21,691 nucleotides of DNA, from positions 1 to 21,691 of IMG/VR virus record IMGVR_UViG_3300024339_001108. The stretch is one strand, 5' to 3'. The translations under genes were made by a program, and so were the position numbers. The stretch comes from a virus. Shown here piece by piece: positions 1 to 7,282 of this stretch (positions are counted from its first letter, which is position 1; every line of letters starts with the position of its first letter). The notes beneath the pieces are model-generated. The model searched no databases, was not told the origin of the DNA, and was given only the letters and a program-made list of their open reading frames with translations.

Positions 1-1024
1 AAAAGTCATGCTCTTTGTATCCTTCAAGGAACTCGTCCCACATTTGCTGAGCGTTTTTAGGATACAACTCGCATTTGAGATCTTCAAAAGCTGGTAGTGT
101 TAGGTTGTCTTTCTTACCAAGCCAGCCAAGTTTCTTATATAACTCTCTTGCTTGCCATTTATCGTTGCTCGGGTAATGAGAATCTGCCGTTGAGATCAAC
201 GGAATGCCAGTTAGTTTATGATGTTCTATGAGATAGTCATTAACAACGTGCTGCTTGTTTAGCTTGTTAAACTGCAGTTCTAATTTGAAGTTTTCAATAC
301 CTACTGCGTCTGTAAATCTGTCTGTAAGGTTTAAAAGATCTTTTTGGATTTCATCACGTGACTTATCATGTGCAACGCCGCGGAGTATTCTATTGCTAAA
401 AATCCCGCCTAAACATGCAGTATTTACGTGTAAGCCTTCGCCATGTTCTTTAAGCATTTTAAAGTCAATGCGAGGGTATCTATAGAAGCCGTCTTTGTAT
501 GACTTCTTTACAAGAGTGAATAGGTTATTAAGGCCTTTTCTATTTCTTGCTGTGACGACTAAGTGATAGCGACGTTTCCATTCGTCTTTAAGGATATCAA
601 TCTTTTTGGATTCATCTTCGTCCTCTATGACAAGACCACCGCTTTCATCATCAGCATCAATGATGATTTTTTCTTTACTTTTCCTTTCAGCAGCAGCAGC
701 AGTTTTTGCATCTTTAATTGCTTGCTTATGAGCTGCGTAGTCATTAGTCCATTGATCTAGTGAGGGAACAAAATAGAATTCGACCCCGTAGATTTGTCTA
801 AACTTTTTCCCAGCCTTTTGCATTTTGACAGCGTGCGAGCGTGCATGAGCGAGGCCGTTACCATTGCCGTGGTCTGTTAGTGCCCAAGCATCCATGCCTT
901 GTGATTCAGAAAGCACAAAGTCTATATGATCTGATGGGTAACCTAATCCATCAAAAGTGCTAAAAGTTGAGTGAGAATGAAGAGAAACAAACCTGTCTGG
1001 TGGAGTTATTAAATCAATAGACAA
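1..1024 (-). CDS. dnaE: DNA polymerase III alpha subunit, N-terminal part (cut by window edge)
   Basis: Probable replicative polymerase of the phage. About 341 N-terminal residues are visible and the rest lies beyond base 1. They form the PHP domain of bacterial C-family polymerases: LHSHSTFSTFDG (residues 15-26), ALTDHGN (48-54), GVEFYF near 80, HLVVTARN, then DGFYRYPRIDF, ACLGG and ADSHYP. The PHP metal-ligand positions (His, His, Asp, His, Glu, His, Cys, Asp, His) all appear present, so the domain may be an active nuclease or proofreader rather than degenerate as in E. coli. A Lys/Asp/Glu-rich insertion lies around residues 100-135. The start is a TTG at 1024: an in-frame stop lies two codons upstream, no ATG/GTG fits, and AAGAAAGG sits 8 bases before it. 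It is divergent from the rightward genes. The family call is firm; full length and activity are unseen. Confidence 0.92.
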   Translation of the reverse strand, partial: MSIDLITPPDRFVSLHSHSTFSTFDGLGYPSDHIDFVLSESQGMDAWALTDHGNGNGLAHARSHAVKMQKAGKKFRQIYGVEFYFVPSLDQWTNDYAAHKQAIKDAKTAAAAERKSKEKIIIDADDESGGLVIEDEDESKKIDILKDEWKRRYHLVVTARNRKGLNNLFTLVKKSYKDGFYRYPRIDFKMLKEHGEGLHVNTACLGGIFSNRILRGVAHDKSRDEIQKDLLNLTDRFTDAVGIENFKLELQFNKLNKQHVVNDYLIEHHKLTGIPLISTADSHYPSNDKWQARELYKKLGWLGKKDNLTLPAFEDLKCELYPKNAQQMWDEFLEGYKEHDF

Positions 1025-1050
1025 ATTTTATACCTTTCTTGTTTTTATTT

Positions 1051-1079
1051 ATTATAACAACATTATATTTATATTTACA
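1051..1079 (-). promoter_or_regulatory. Predicted leftward promoter of dnaE
   Basis: On the minus strand TGTAAA (1079-1074) is followed after 17 bases by a perfect TATAAT (1056-1051), about 27 bases before the TTG start. The same two boxes with 16 bases between them occur upstream of both thyX-type genes and clpP, which makes a chance match less likely. The box is preceded by GCG, giving GCGTGTAAAT. Confidence 0.6.
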
Positions 1080-1098
1080 CGCAAAAGATATAATAAGG
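1065..1098 (+). promoter_or_regulatory. Leader motif of rightward gene 1 (possible late promoter plus ribosome binding site)
   Basis: ATATTTATATTTACACGCA (from 1065), continuing as an A-run, aligns with ATATTTAATTTACGCGAAAA (2589-2608) before the second rightward gene, at 42 and 37 bases from the respective ATG. An AAGG Shine-Dalgarno core follows in both. The shared block suggests a common promoter or leader for the two plus-strand genes, different from the leftward promoter type. It overlaps the -35-like box of dnaE on the other strand. Confidence 0.35.
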
Positions 1099-1106
1099 TT
1101 TAATTA

Positions 1107-2567
1107 ATGAGTAAGATGAATAGAAAAGAATTTAACGAGTTGTTAACTGAATGGAAACAAAACTTTGTTAATGAAGCTAATAGAGTTATCATGTCAGAAC
1201 CTGAAGATTTTATAGGAATAGATGGCGAAAAAGGATCACAAGCTTCGCGTGTTCAAAGTAGTCTTATGACTAAAGAAATAGAAGATATGACACATTTAAG
1301 TGTAGAAGATACATTAAAAAAACTAATAAATATTGCAGATGAAAATGTATTTATTCATTTTTTAACTAAATCAGATAAGCTAGATAGAAGCAAAGTTTCT
1401 AGTAATGAAATAAAAACACTTTCAGTAAACCCTAAAGTTAATTGGGGTGATCAGCAAGGAATATTTAGTTACAAGCTTAACAAACAAGGATTGGTTAATT
1501 TAATACAAAGAGGAAAACCTGCAAGTGGAGATTATGGAGTTGCAGCTGATTATTTTCAAGTATTTAAAATTGATGATGCAAGAACTATAAAAATATTTGA
1601 AATAGATGATCATGTAAATGTCACATTGCCAATTTCTCTTTATCCGATTACAACTAGAAGTTTGCAAAATAAATTAAAACATATAATAAAAGAATCTTTT
1701 TACTTGATATCAAAAAATAAAATAGAAAATGAGAATGAGTTTATTTTAAAATATTCAACATTAAAAAGTAAAATAATAAAACTATATTTACAAGCGATAG
1801 AGTCTAAAGATTTTAATAGCTTTATTCCAACAATAGCAAAACATATAGAATTAGGTGTAAAAAAAGAAGTATTTGATCATGAAAAGAAAAAGAAATATAA
1901 TTATTACTTAAAAAATAATGAAGCTAAATTTCTTTTTATTATTAACTATTATGTAGGCTTGATTTCTTATGTTGTAGGTTATATAAACAACACGACATCA
2001 GCTCAATATGGCAGTTTACTTTGGCATATGTTAGGTGTAGAAAACATAGATGATCAAGGAACTGGTTTTATTCATGGAAATGAATTGTCGCAAGCTGTAT
2101 CTTTTGATTTTTCAGGTGACTCATTAGAGTCAATTGGAACATTTAAAAATTATTTCAAATACCCACCTATAGGTCAATACTATAACATGTTTGTTGATAT
2201 TATTAATCATGAAAATGTAAATTGGGATTTTAACATAGTTACTAAAAAGTTTGATGAAATATCTGATCCTAGAGATTGGGATTTAAAACATTTAAAAAAA
2301 GCTTTAAAATTAAATAAACCGGTTAGACCTACTAACTGGGATAAAGATAACGGTAGCTGGTATTTCTGGACTGATTCTATGGAAGGCGCATTATGGGCTT
2401 TTTCTGAGCACGAAGATAAAGATACTGGTCTTTTATTATTAAAATATGTAATAGATAATTGTCCAGTTCTTAAAGATACTGCAACTCATTACTATAACGA
2501 ACTTAAAAAAGATGATAGAGAATCTGGTTATTGGAAAGATAAAGAAGACTTATATTATAAGGGTTAA
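1107..2567 (+). CDS. Unknown phage protein with N-terminal tag, possible packaged virion protein
   Basis: 486 residues, no recognised enzyme family. The first 23 residues (MSKMNRKEFNELLTEWKQNF then VNE) nearly match the start of the next gene's product, while the remainders are unrelated, so this looks like a detachable targeting tag, for instance a capsid-targeting sequence. After a linker, residues 81-130 contain FIHFLTKSDKL and LSVNPKVNW followed by GIFSYKL. Further on (roughly 305-335) lies GTGFIHGNELSQAVSFDF. From memory, blocks of the kind NPk..GIysY and GxGxIHxNExxQAV recur in uncharacterised proteins of large phages; this is unverified. No signal peptide or membrane segment is obvious. 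The gene is markedly AT-rich. ATG at 1107 is preceded by TAAGG. It is one of only two rightward genes here, divergent from dnaE, with 58 bases to its partner. Confidence 0.85.
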   Translation: MSKMNRKEFNELLTEWKQNFVNEANRVIMSEPEDFIGIDGEKGSQASRVQSSLMTKEIEDMTHLSVEDTLKKLINIADENVFIHFLTKSDKLDRSKVSSNEIKTLSVNPKVNWGDQQGIFSYKLNKQGLVNLIQRGKPASGDYGVAADYFQVFKIDDARTIKIFEIDDHVNVTLPISLYPITTRSLQNKLKHIIKESFYLISKNKIENENEFILKYSTLKSKIIKLYLQAIESKDFNSFIPTIAKHIELGVKKEVFDHEKKKKYNYYLKNNEAKFLFIINYYVGLISYVVGYINNTTSAQYGSLLWHMLGVENIDDQGTGFIHGNELSQAVSFDFSGDSLESIGTFKNYFKYPPIGQYYNMFVDIINHENVNWDFNIVTKKFDEISDPRDWDLKHLKKALKLNKPVRPTNWDKDNGSWYFWTDSMEGALWAFSEHEDKDTGLLLLKYVIDNCPVLKDTATHYYNELKKDDRESGYWKDKEDLYYKG

Positions 2568-2588
2568 AAAGATTACATAATATAGTTA

Positions 2589-2618
2589 ATATTTAATTTA
2601 CGCGAAAAAAATAAAAGG
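2589..2618 (+). promoter_or_regulatory. Leader motif of rightward gene 2 (possible late promoter plus ribosome binding site)
   Basis: ATATTTAATTTACGCGAAAA at 2589-2608 is followed by AAAAGG before the ATG at 2626. It matches the leader of the first rightward gene apart from a two-base gap (TTTACACGC versus TTTACGCG). The T/A-rich ATATTTA part could serve as a -10-like late element, with a start site near the GCG; that reading is inference. Confidence 0.35.
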
Positions 2619-2625
2619 ATTATAA

Positions 2626-3543
2626 ATGAGTAAACTAAATAGAAAAGAATTTAAAGAGTTATTAAATGAATGGCATCAAAATTTTTTAAATGAAAAAGGT
2701 GAGTATTTAAAATATAACAAAGATAAAGTAAATCAAACTGGGTATTTAGCTACTTTTCCTCATTCTCAATTAGGAAAAATTGAAAAATATGTTATAAGTT
2801 ATATTAAAAATAATAATATAACAGAGCTCATGGATGTTACAAATCAAGATTACATTGAAGGAGGAATTGTTTTTCCTAAGACAAGTAAAGTTTTAAACAT
2901 GTTTAAAAACTACTTTGTTGAGTCTGGTGATGTAAATAAAGCAAAAGTAATGGAAAATATTTTAAAAAGCAATGATGACGAATGTGTTATTATACATTCA
3001 GGTAGTGGAGACTTTACTAAAGATTTTAAGTCTCAGTCAGAAGCTGAAATCTATCATTGGACATTGCACGATATGGAACATAATTTACTATCAGGCATAT
3101 CAGTACAGCCATTTTATTTTTGTAATAGCGTTTTAAAAAGACCTAGCTTTAAAAATGCAGTTAAAGAAAAAAATATAAGAAGTAATAATATTACAACAAC
3201 TACATTTTTAAATTCAGGAACAATGAGTAATAGCTTTTTAAGAGGAAATGAAGCTTATTTGGTTGAAAAATTTTTTAAAGCTATTAATTTTACTGAGACT
3301 GCTGAATTTGGTGATCAACATGCATCAGTTATGGCTTTTTGTTATAGTAAAATGTCTGAACTTGATAAAGATAAGTTGAAAAATATAAAAATTGATGAAA
3401 TAGAAAATTTAGATTCAAGTTTTACTAACGAAGAAAAAACATGGCTTTTAAACTTTTTTAGAAGTGAAGTATATAATATAACTCAAAATGCATTTAATGA
3501 ATTAAAAAATGTTTTTAAAGATTGCGTTATATTATCATATTAA
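2626..3543 (+). CDS. Unknown phage protein with the same N-terminal tag and a His/Asp cluster
   Basis: 305 residues. The start (MSKLNRKEFKELLNEWHQNF, then LNE) is 17 of 23 identical to the previous gene's product; the rest is different. Mid-protein, EIYHWTLHDMEHNLLSG (residues 141-157) has a His-x3-His-Asp-x2-His spacing with nearby Glu residues, which could bind a metal, and a further Asp-Gln-His lies at 230-232. I cannot assign a family; an HD-type hydrolase or metallopeptidase would be a guess. No membrane segment or signal peptide is seen. The gene is AT-rich like its partner, starts with ATG after AAAAGG, and ends one base before the stop codon of the converging minus-strand gene, so any terminator must lie inside coding sequence. 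Shared tag and leader suggest co-expression and perhaps co-packaging with the upstream gene. Confidence 0.85.
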   Translation: MSKLNRKEFKELLNEWHQNFLNEKGEYLKYNKDKVNQTGYLATFPHSQLGKIEKYVISYIKNNNITELMDVTNQDYIEGGIVFPKTSKVLNMFKNYFVESGDVNKAKVMENILKSNDDECVIIHSGSGDFTKDFKSQSEAEIYHWTLHDMEHNLLSGISVQPFYFCNSVLKRPSFKNAVKEKNIRSNNITTTTFLNSGTMSNSFLRGNEAYLVEKFFKAINFTETAEFGDQHASVMAFCYSKMSELDKDKLKNIKIDEIENLDSSFTNEEKTWLLNFFRSEVYNITQNAFNELKNVFKDCVILSY

Positions 3544-3544
3544 A

Positions 3545-3769
3545 TTAAGCTTTTTCTACCCAAAGGCCTTCTTGATTTTCAAGATCCATTGTCTCGCGAG
3601 AAGTACCGTTTAAATAAATTATTAAACCTTTTGTAAAGTAGTGATCTTGTATAATTTCTACAACTAAACAATTGTTTTTTATTTTTTTTCCGTAATAAAA
3701 AATATCAATCATGTCACCTTTGTTTAGTTGAGAAACAAATCTTATTTCTTCTTTATTATTGTCCGACAT
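3545..3769 (-). CDS. Small unknown protein
   Basis: 74 residues with no family I recognise. It is rich in charged residues and beta-prone stretches (RFVSQLNKGDMIDIFYYGKK, then alternating hydrophobic strands), which could form a small beta-barrel or SH3-like fold; this is only a shape guess. The ATG at 3769 overlaps the last 14 bases of the von Willebrand A gene and has no clear Shine-Dalgarno site, so translation may be coupled to that gene. It is the last gene of the leftward trio and converges on the rightward pair. Confidence 0.65.
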   Translation of the reverse strand: MSDNNKEEIRFVSQLNKGDMIDIFYYGKKIKNNCLVVEIIQDHYFTKGLIIYLNGTSRETMDLENQEGLWVEKA

Positions 3770-4976
3770 TTAATTTAGGCTTTCCCCATCTTAAAGTAAT
3801 TTGTGCATTGTTGTTTAACATGTTTGTACATATATTAAAGGGTTCTGTATCATAAAACTTTAAAATCTTATATAAATTATCATGTAAATAATCAATACCT
3901 TCTTCTAAGACTTGCGTATTGTTAAAAACATTTAGATTACCTTCAGCAATGACTGGACCAATTCTACACATAATTTCTGCAATAATAGCATTAAAAGCCG
4001 CAGAAACTTGGTTTGCATTGACAGTAAATGAAAACTCGTTAGGTGACGTATTTAAAGTATTACCACTTATTGAAGTTAAAGCATTTACATCTGCATTGTC
4101 TACACCTAATGTATATACTGTAATACACGGACTTGTATTAGTAGAAAAAATACAACTGTTGTCGTTAATATTCATGACATTGCTTTGCACAAAATTTTGT
4201 GAGGCGCTAATGCCTTCATTAGGCGATCCATCTGATATTAGTAGCACGTAGTAAGCTTCGTAGTCTGTTTGTGCTATTTGTTGTATTGCCTTGTCAAGTG
4301 GTTTAATAAAACTTGTCCCGCCTGAAGGGTTATTGTTTGTAACCATTGAGTTTACAGATTGTTTGTGTTGCTGACCTTTCCCAATATCTGAGTAAACTAT
4401 TACGTCACTATTATACAAGATAACAGAGTAACTTAGATTAAAGTCAGAGTTAATAAATTGCCTGACTGAGTCTTTTAACTGGACAATTCTATTGCCACTC
4501 ATAGAGCCGCTGTAATCAAGCAACATTATTACTGCTGCATCTATTAAGTTAACGTCATGAACCTCTTCGGGAACAGTTATAGTTACAAACTTAGACGTGT
4601 TTCCTCTTCCCGGATTATAACTCGAAGTAATGCCAAAATTTCTTTCACAAACATTATTTAAGTCACATTCTAAACCTAAATCAACACATTGAAAGTTTGG
4701 ATTTACGTTTTCTGAAAGTGTGGTTGCACATTCGTTAAGAAATCTTACGTCACATATTTCATCTACTTTGTTTGTTTTTATTATAGAAGTCCCTAAGTCA
4801 ATGCTGCACGAATCAAGTATTTGTTTTTCTTCCATTACGTTTAAGGATATACGCCCGTATTGAATTACAATAAATGATATTAATGACATCACAGCTGCGA
4901 GCGATATTATTGTTAAAGCTGCAAACCCTTTATTTTTTTGAGCTAGCTTTGAGATATATAAGGTGTCTTGTTCCAT
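3756..4976 (-). CDS. Membrane-anchored von Willebrand A domain protein, TadG-like
   Basis: 406 residues. A single hydrophobic segment at about 17-40 (GFAALTIISLAAVMSLISF onward) follows a short polar N-terminus, as in TadE/TadG pilus-assembly proteins, and would place the rest outside the cytoplasm. Residues 55-115 contain seven cysteines, possibly disulfide-bonded. A von Willebrand A domain spans about 145-330 with an intact metal-ion-dependent adhesion site: Asp-x-Ser-x-Ser in LLDYSGSMSG (154, 156, 158), Thr221 in GGTSF and Asp249 in LISDGSPNEG. Such domains bind protein partners through a divalent metal. The ATG start has no strong Shine-Dalgarno site and lies 47 bases inside the upstream nuclease gene. 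In a phage this could be a surface, adsorption or host-modifying protein; it could also be recently acquired cargo. The domain call is firm, the role open. Confidence 0.88.
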   Translation of the reverse strand: MEQDTLYISKLAQKNKGFAALTIISLAAVMSLISFIVIQYGRISLNVMEEKQILDSCSIDLGTSIIKTNKVDEICDVRFLNECATTLSENVNPNFQCVDLGLECDLNNVCERNFGITSSYNPGRGNTSKFVTITVPEEVHDVNLIDAAVIMLLDYSGSMSGNRIVQLKDSVRQFINSDFNLSYSVILYNSDVIVYSDIGKGQQHKQSVNSMVTNNNPSGGTSFIKPLDKAIQQIAQTDYEAYYVLLISDGSPNEGISASQNFVQSNVMNINDNSCIFSTNTSPCITVYTLGVDNADVNALTSISGNTLNTSPNEFSFTVNANQVSAAFNAIIAEIMCRIGPVIAEGNLNVFNNTQVLEEGIDYLHDNLYKILKFYDTEPFNICTNMLNNNAQITLRWGKPKLNVGQ

Positions 4977-5703
4977 GATAATTTTTATTTTCTATATTGT
5001 CTACTAACCAATAATGTCCGCTTTGTTTAATTTGAGTATAGAATTCATGCATAAGCAAAACATCTATGTCTAAACCTTGCTGTTTTAAAATGTCAGCAGC
5101 TAGTAAATTTGAATTAAACTTTCTATCTCTACGAATAGCTTTAAGTTCAACATACTTATCGTTATCCGGATGATAAAAGTCAGGTGTATATTGTTTGTCT
5201 CTTCCGTCGTACTGAACTGTAAATGTTTTATGCTCATATATGTAAGGTTTATTAGTTGCCTCACACCATCTTGCGTAATCAGCTTCTAAAGATGACTTAA
5301 AAAAATATTTTGGAGGTAAGTCTTTTCTAAAACCCATTCTTCCATTAGAAGGTATCTCATGCAGACCGCTACTTTGTGCTGTATGCTGGCATGTTTTACT
5401 ACAATATTTAGTTACTTCATCAAAAGGCTTTTCATATTTTATGCCACAATTGTCGCATATAAGACTTACTCTTTTTTTCTTGTTGTCGTCCATGTAACAT
5501 TTTCTTGAACAATATTTTTTTCCTCTTGTTGATTTAAACTCTTTTTTACAACTCAAACACTTTGCTGTTTTATGTTTTGAGGTTGATTTATCTTTGCAAG
5601 GTTTTGAACAAAATTTAGAATTTTTTGCTTTTGAAGGTGCCTTTTGATACGTTACACCACACTCTTGACAAACTAAGTCAATTTTTTTTGATTCTCTTGG
5701 CAT
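4930..5703 (-). CDS. Zinc-ribbon PD-(D/E)XK endonuclease, possible homing-type nuclease
   Basis: 257 residues from the ATG at 5703, chosen because AGGAG lies 8 bases upstream; a TTG seven codons earlier would place that site inside the gene. The N-terminal 105 residues hold three short cysteine modules (CxxC then CxxxC: CQECG/CSKPC, CLSCK/CSRKC, CDNCG/CSKTC), likely zinc ribbons for DNA binding. The C-terminal half carries a PD-(D/E)XK core: Glu140 in SSLEADYARW, Pro-Asp175 in YTPDFYHP, then Glu186-x-Lys188 in YVELKA. The arrangement resembles free-standing phage homing nucleases and TnsA-like nucleases. The substrate is unknown. Its 3' end overlaps the next gene by 47 bases, unusually long even here. 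It may cut competing phage genomes or process DNA; neither is shown by sequence. Confidence 0.82.
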   Translation of the reverse strand: MPRESKKIDLVCQECGVTYQKAPSKAKNSKFCSKPCKDKSTSKHKTAKCLSCKKEFKSTRGKKYCSRKCYMDDNKKKRVSLICDNCGIKYEKPFDEVTKYCSKTCQHTAQSSGLHEIPSNGRMGFRKDLPPKYFFKSSLEADYARWCEATNKPYIYEHKTFTVQYDGRDKQYTPDFYHPDNDKYVELKAIRRDRKFNSNLLAADILKQQGLDIDVLLMHEFYTQIKQSGHYWLVDNIENKNYHGTRHLIYLKASSKK

Positions 5704-5764
5704 GATATTTACTCCTGTATACAACAGATAAATATCTTACAATACAGAATCTAAACAAGGCAAG

Positions 5765-6751
5765 TCATTTTGGAAAGAATTTTTTAAGATCAACTTTGTT
5801 TTCTTTTGCTTGATCTAAATATTTTAAAGGATTGTAATTGCTTTTATCATTTTTAATAGTATTCCAAGATTCTTTAATACCTTCTTTTAAAGTTTTTGTA
5901 GCTGAAGTCTTCATAAAGTCTAAAAACTTTTGGTTAGAAAGTCTATGATTTCCAAGATAGTCAGTTTCTGGGTGCCACTTTATTATTCCTTCTAAAGAGC
6001 TTTCAGAAACTTCTTCAATTAAACTAATAATTTCCAAAGTTGTATGAGGATTTTCTGCTGTAATATTAAAATCCTCGTTTCTAACTCCATCATCTACAAG
6101 TCTCATGACGTTTTCACAAAAGTCTTCAACATGCATGTAGTCTTTAATTTTTTCTGGATTTAAAAACATATCAATACTTTCTATGCTGTTTTTAACTCCA
6201 AACAAAGACTTAGCAATTAAAGAATTCATATCACCTACACCACCGTAGGCAAATAGTGGTCTTGTAACAAGCCATTCTTTTGCATTATTTCTTACAATCA
6301 TTTCACCAGCGTACTTTTGCACTGCATAGTTTGTTCTTGGAAATATTTCGCTGTTTTCTAAAATGTCAGTTTCTTGATATTTGTATGTATCATAAATTAC
6401 TGTTGTACCAGTATATACAATTAACATTTTACAATTATTTGCTGCCTCAACGATTGTCTGTGTGCCTAACACGTTTGTATTAATAGCATGTCTTGGGTTT
6501 AAAGCAACAACATCAGTCCCAACAACTGCTGCATTATGAACAATACAGTCTAAGCCTAACAACTCAAATAAGCTGGTCCATCTTTTGACACTATTTTTAT
6601 ATACACAAACTTCACCTGATAGTGTGTAATCCATAACTCTTTTTGCAAAGTCAGCATTGTCAAGTGATACAAATTCATGTCCTTGTTTAATAATTTTTTG
6701 TGCTAAGTTGGTTGCAATAAAGCCTTTTTCTCCAGTAATTCCTATTCTCAT
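5765..6751 (-). CDS. NAD-dependent epimerase/dehydratase (extended SDR)
   Basis: 328 residues, about the usual length for extended short-chain dehydrogenases that act on nucleotide sugars. The Rossmann NAD(P)-binding glycine motif is at the N-terminus (GITGEKGFIA, glycines 4, 7, 10). HNAAVVG (72-78), a Thr-rich YTGTTVIYD strand (113-121) and the catalytic Tyr142-x3-Lys146 (NYAVQKYAGE) follow, as does RPLFAYGGVGD. The substrate cannot be told; a UDP- or dTDP-sugar is typical. In a phage it might feed glycosylation of DNA or of virion or host surface structures. The ATG immediately follows the stop codon of the 89-aa gene upstream, so the two are likely cotranscribed and coupled. Confidence 0.9.
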   Translation of the reverse strand: MRIGITGEKGFIATNLAQKIIKQGHEFVSLDNADFAKRVMDYTLSGEVCVYKNSVKRWTSLFELLGLDCIVHNAAVVGTDVVALNPRHAINTNVLGTQTIVEAANNCKMLIVYTGTTVIYDTYKYQETDILENSEIFPRTNYAVQKYAGEMIVRNNAKEWLVTRPLFAYGGVGDMNSLIAKSLFGVKNSIESIDMFLNPEKIKDYMHVEDFCENVMRLVDDGVRNEDFNITAENPHTTLEIISLIEEVSESSLEGIIKWHPETDYLGNHRLSNQKFLDFMKTSATKTLKEGIKESWNTIKNDKSNYNPLKYLDQAKENKVDLKKFFPK

Positions 6752-7021
6752 TTATTTTTCTTCTTTCATTGATTTAAAAACTTTAACTACTTTTATGTCA
6801 CGAGTTTTTATGACATATATTTTATTGCTATTTAAGTCAAGCATTTTATAACTAAAAAATTTTTTAATTCCATACTTTGTTTTATTGTCAAACAAGAAAC
6901 TTCTATCTATAACCAAAGCTGTTCTTGGCCCTGAAAATTGGTTTTTAAATACATTGTGCATAAAAGTTACTAAGTCAGAAACTTGTAAGCCATTTTTATA
7001 TGAATTGTATGTTTTTTGCAT
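6752..7021 (-). CDS. Small unknown protein
   Basis: 89 residues, basic and Lys-rich, without a family I recognise. The middle (PRTALVIDRSFLFDN) and end (NKIYVIKTRDIKVVKVF) read as beta strands. ATG at 7021 has AAGGA six bases upstream. Its stop codon abuts the start of the epimerase gene, so it heads a two-gene unit that begins after the 261-base gap and a weak copy of the leftward promoter. Confidence 0.7.
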   Translation of the reverse strand: MQKTYNSYKNGLQVSDLVTFMHNVFKNQFSGPRTALVIDRSFLFDNKTKYGIKKFFSYKMLDLNSNKIYVIKTRDIKVVKVFKSMKEEK

Positions 7022-7047
7022 AGATCATCCTTAATATGAGATTATAA

Positions 7048-7078
7048 ATTATAATATATTTTTTAAATGTAATTTACA
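7048..7078 (-). promoter_or_regulatory. Weak candidate leftward promoter
   Basis: Minus-strand CATGTAAATTACAT (7080-7067) contains the TGTAAA box. A TATTAT lies 16 bases downstream and a perfect TATAAT 19 bases downstream, ahead of the 89-aa gene. It is the same box as at dnaE, thyX and clpP but has a poorer -10 or poorer spacing. Confidence 0.35.
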
Positions 7079-7216
7079 TGCACTTTAAAACCATTTAAGC
7101 TTTTTTGAATACTTACATTTTACAAATCTTACTCTTTTAAAGTATTTGAGCGTTTTGTTTTTGTTCCAAAGTAAATGTAGCTGTGTATTTTATTTAGTCA
7201 GATTTTAACATCATTT

Positions 7217-7256
7217 TCACTACGTGATTGTCACAGTGATACGCCGTGACTTTTTT
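7217..7256. other. Structured segment in a 261-base non-coding gap
   Basis: The gap 7022-7282 has no open frame of note on either strand. Within it, TCACT/AGTGA and GTGA/TCAC arms (7217-7239) nest into one bulged hairpin of nine pairs. On the plus strand GTCAC (7230-7234) can instead pair with GTGAC (7246-7250), which is followed directly by six T (7251-7256), like a weak intrinsic terminator. The two pairings exclude each other because they share the middle TCAC. There is no rightward gene here, so it might end a small plus-strand RNA, or act as a leftward 3' end structure. Confidence 0.35.
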
Positions 7257-7282
7257 AGAAAATTTATCGAGAATGAAAATAT

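Noticed and set aside
255-760. Plus-strand frames of 76 and 65 aa
   Set aside because: They lie antisense to dnaE, are low-complexity and have no ribosome binding sites.
3545-5703. A new defence cassette made of nuclease, von Willebrand A protein and small protein
   Set aside because: The three genes overlap and may be cotranscribed, but there is no ATPase, sensor or other defence hallmark; kept as separate observations.
5704-5724. TTG start for the zinc-ribbon nuclease
   Set aside because: AGGAG just before the ATG at 5703 shows the real start.
7022-7282. A tRNA or small gene in the 261-base gap
   Set aside because: No cloverleaf, no T-arm consensus and no open frame longer than a few codons was found by eye.
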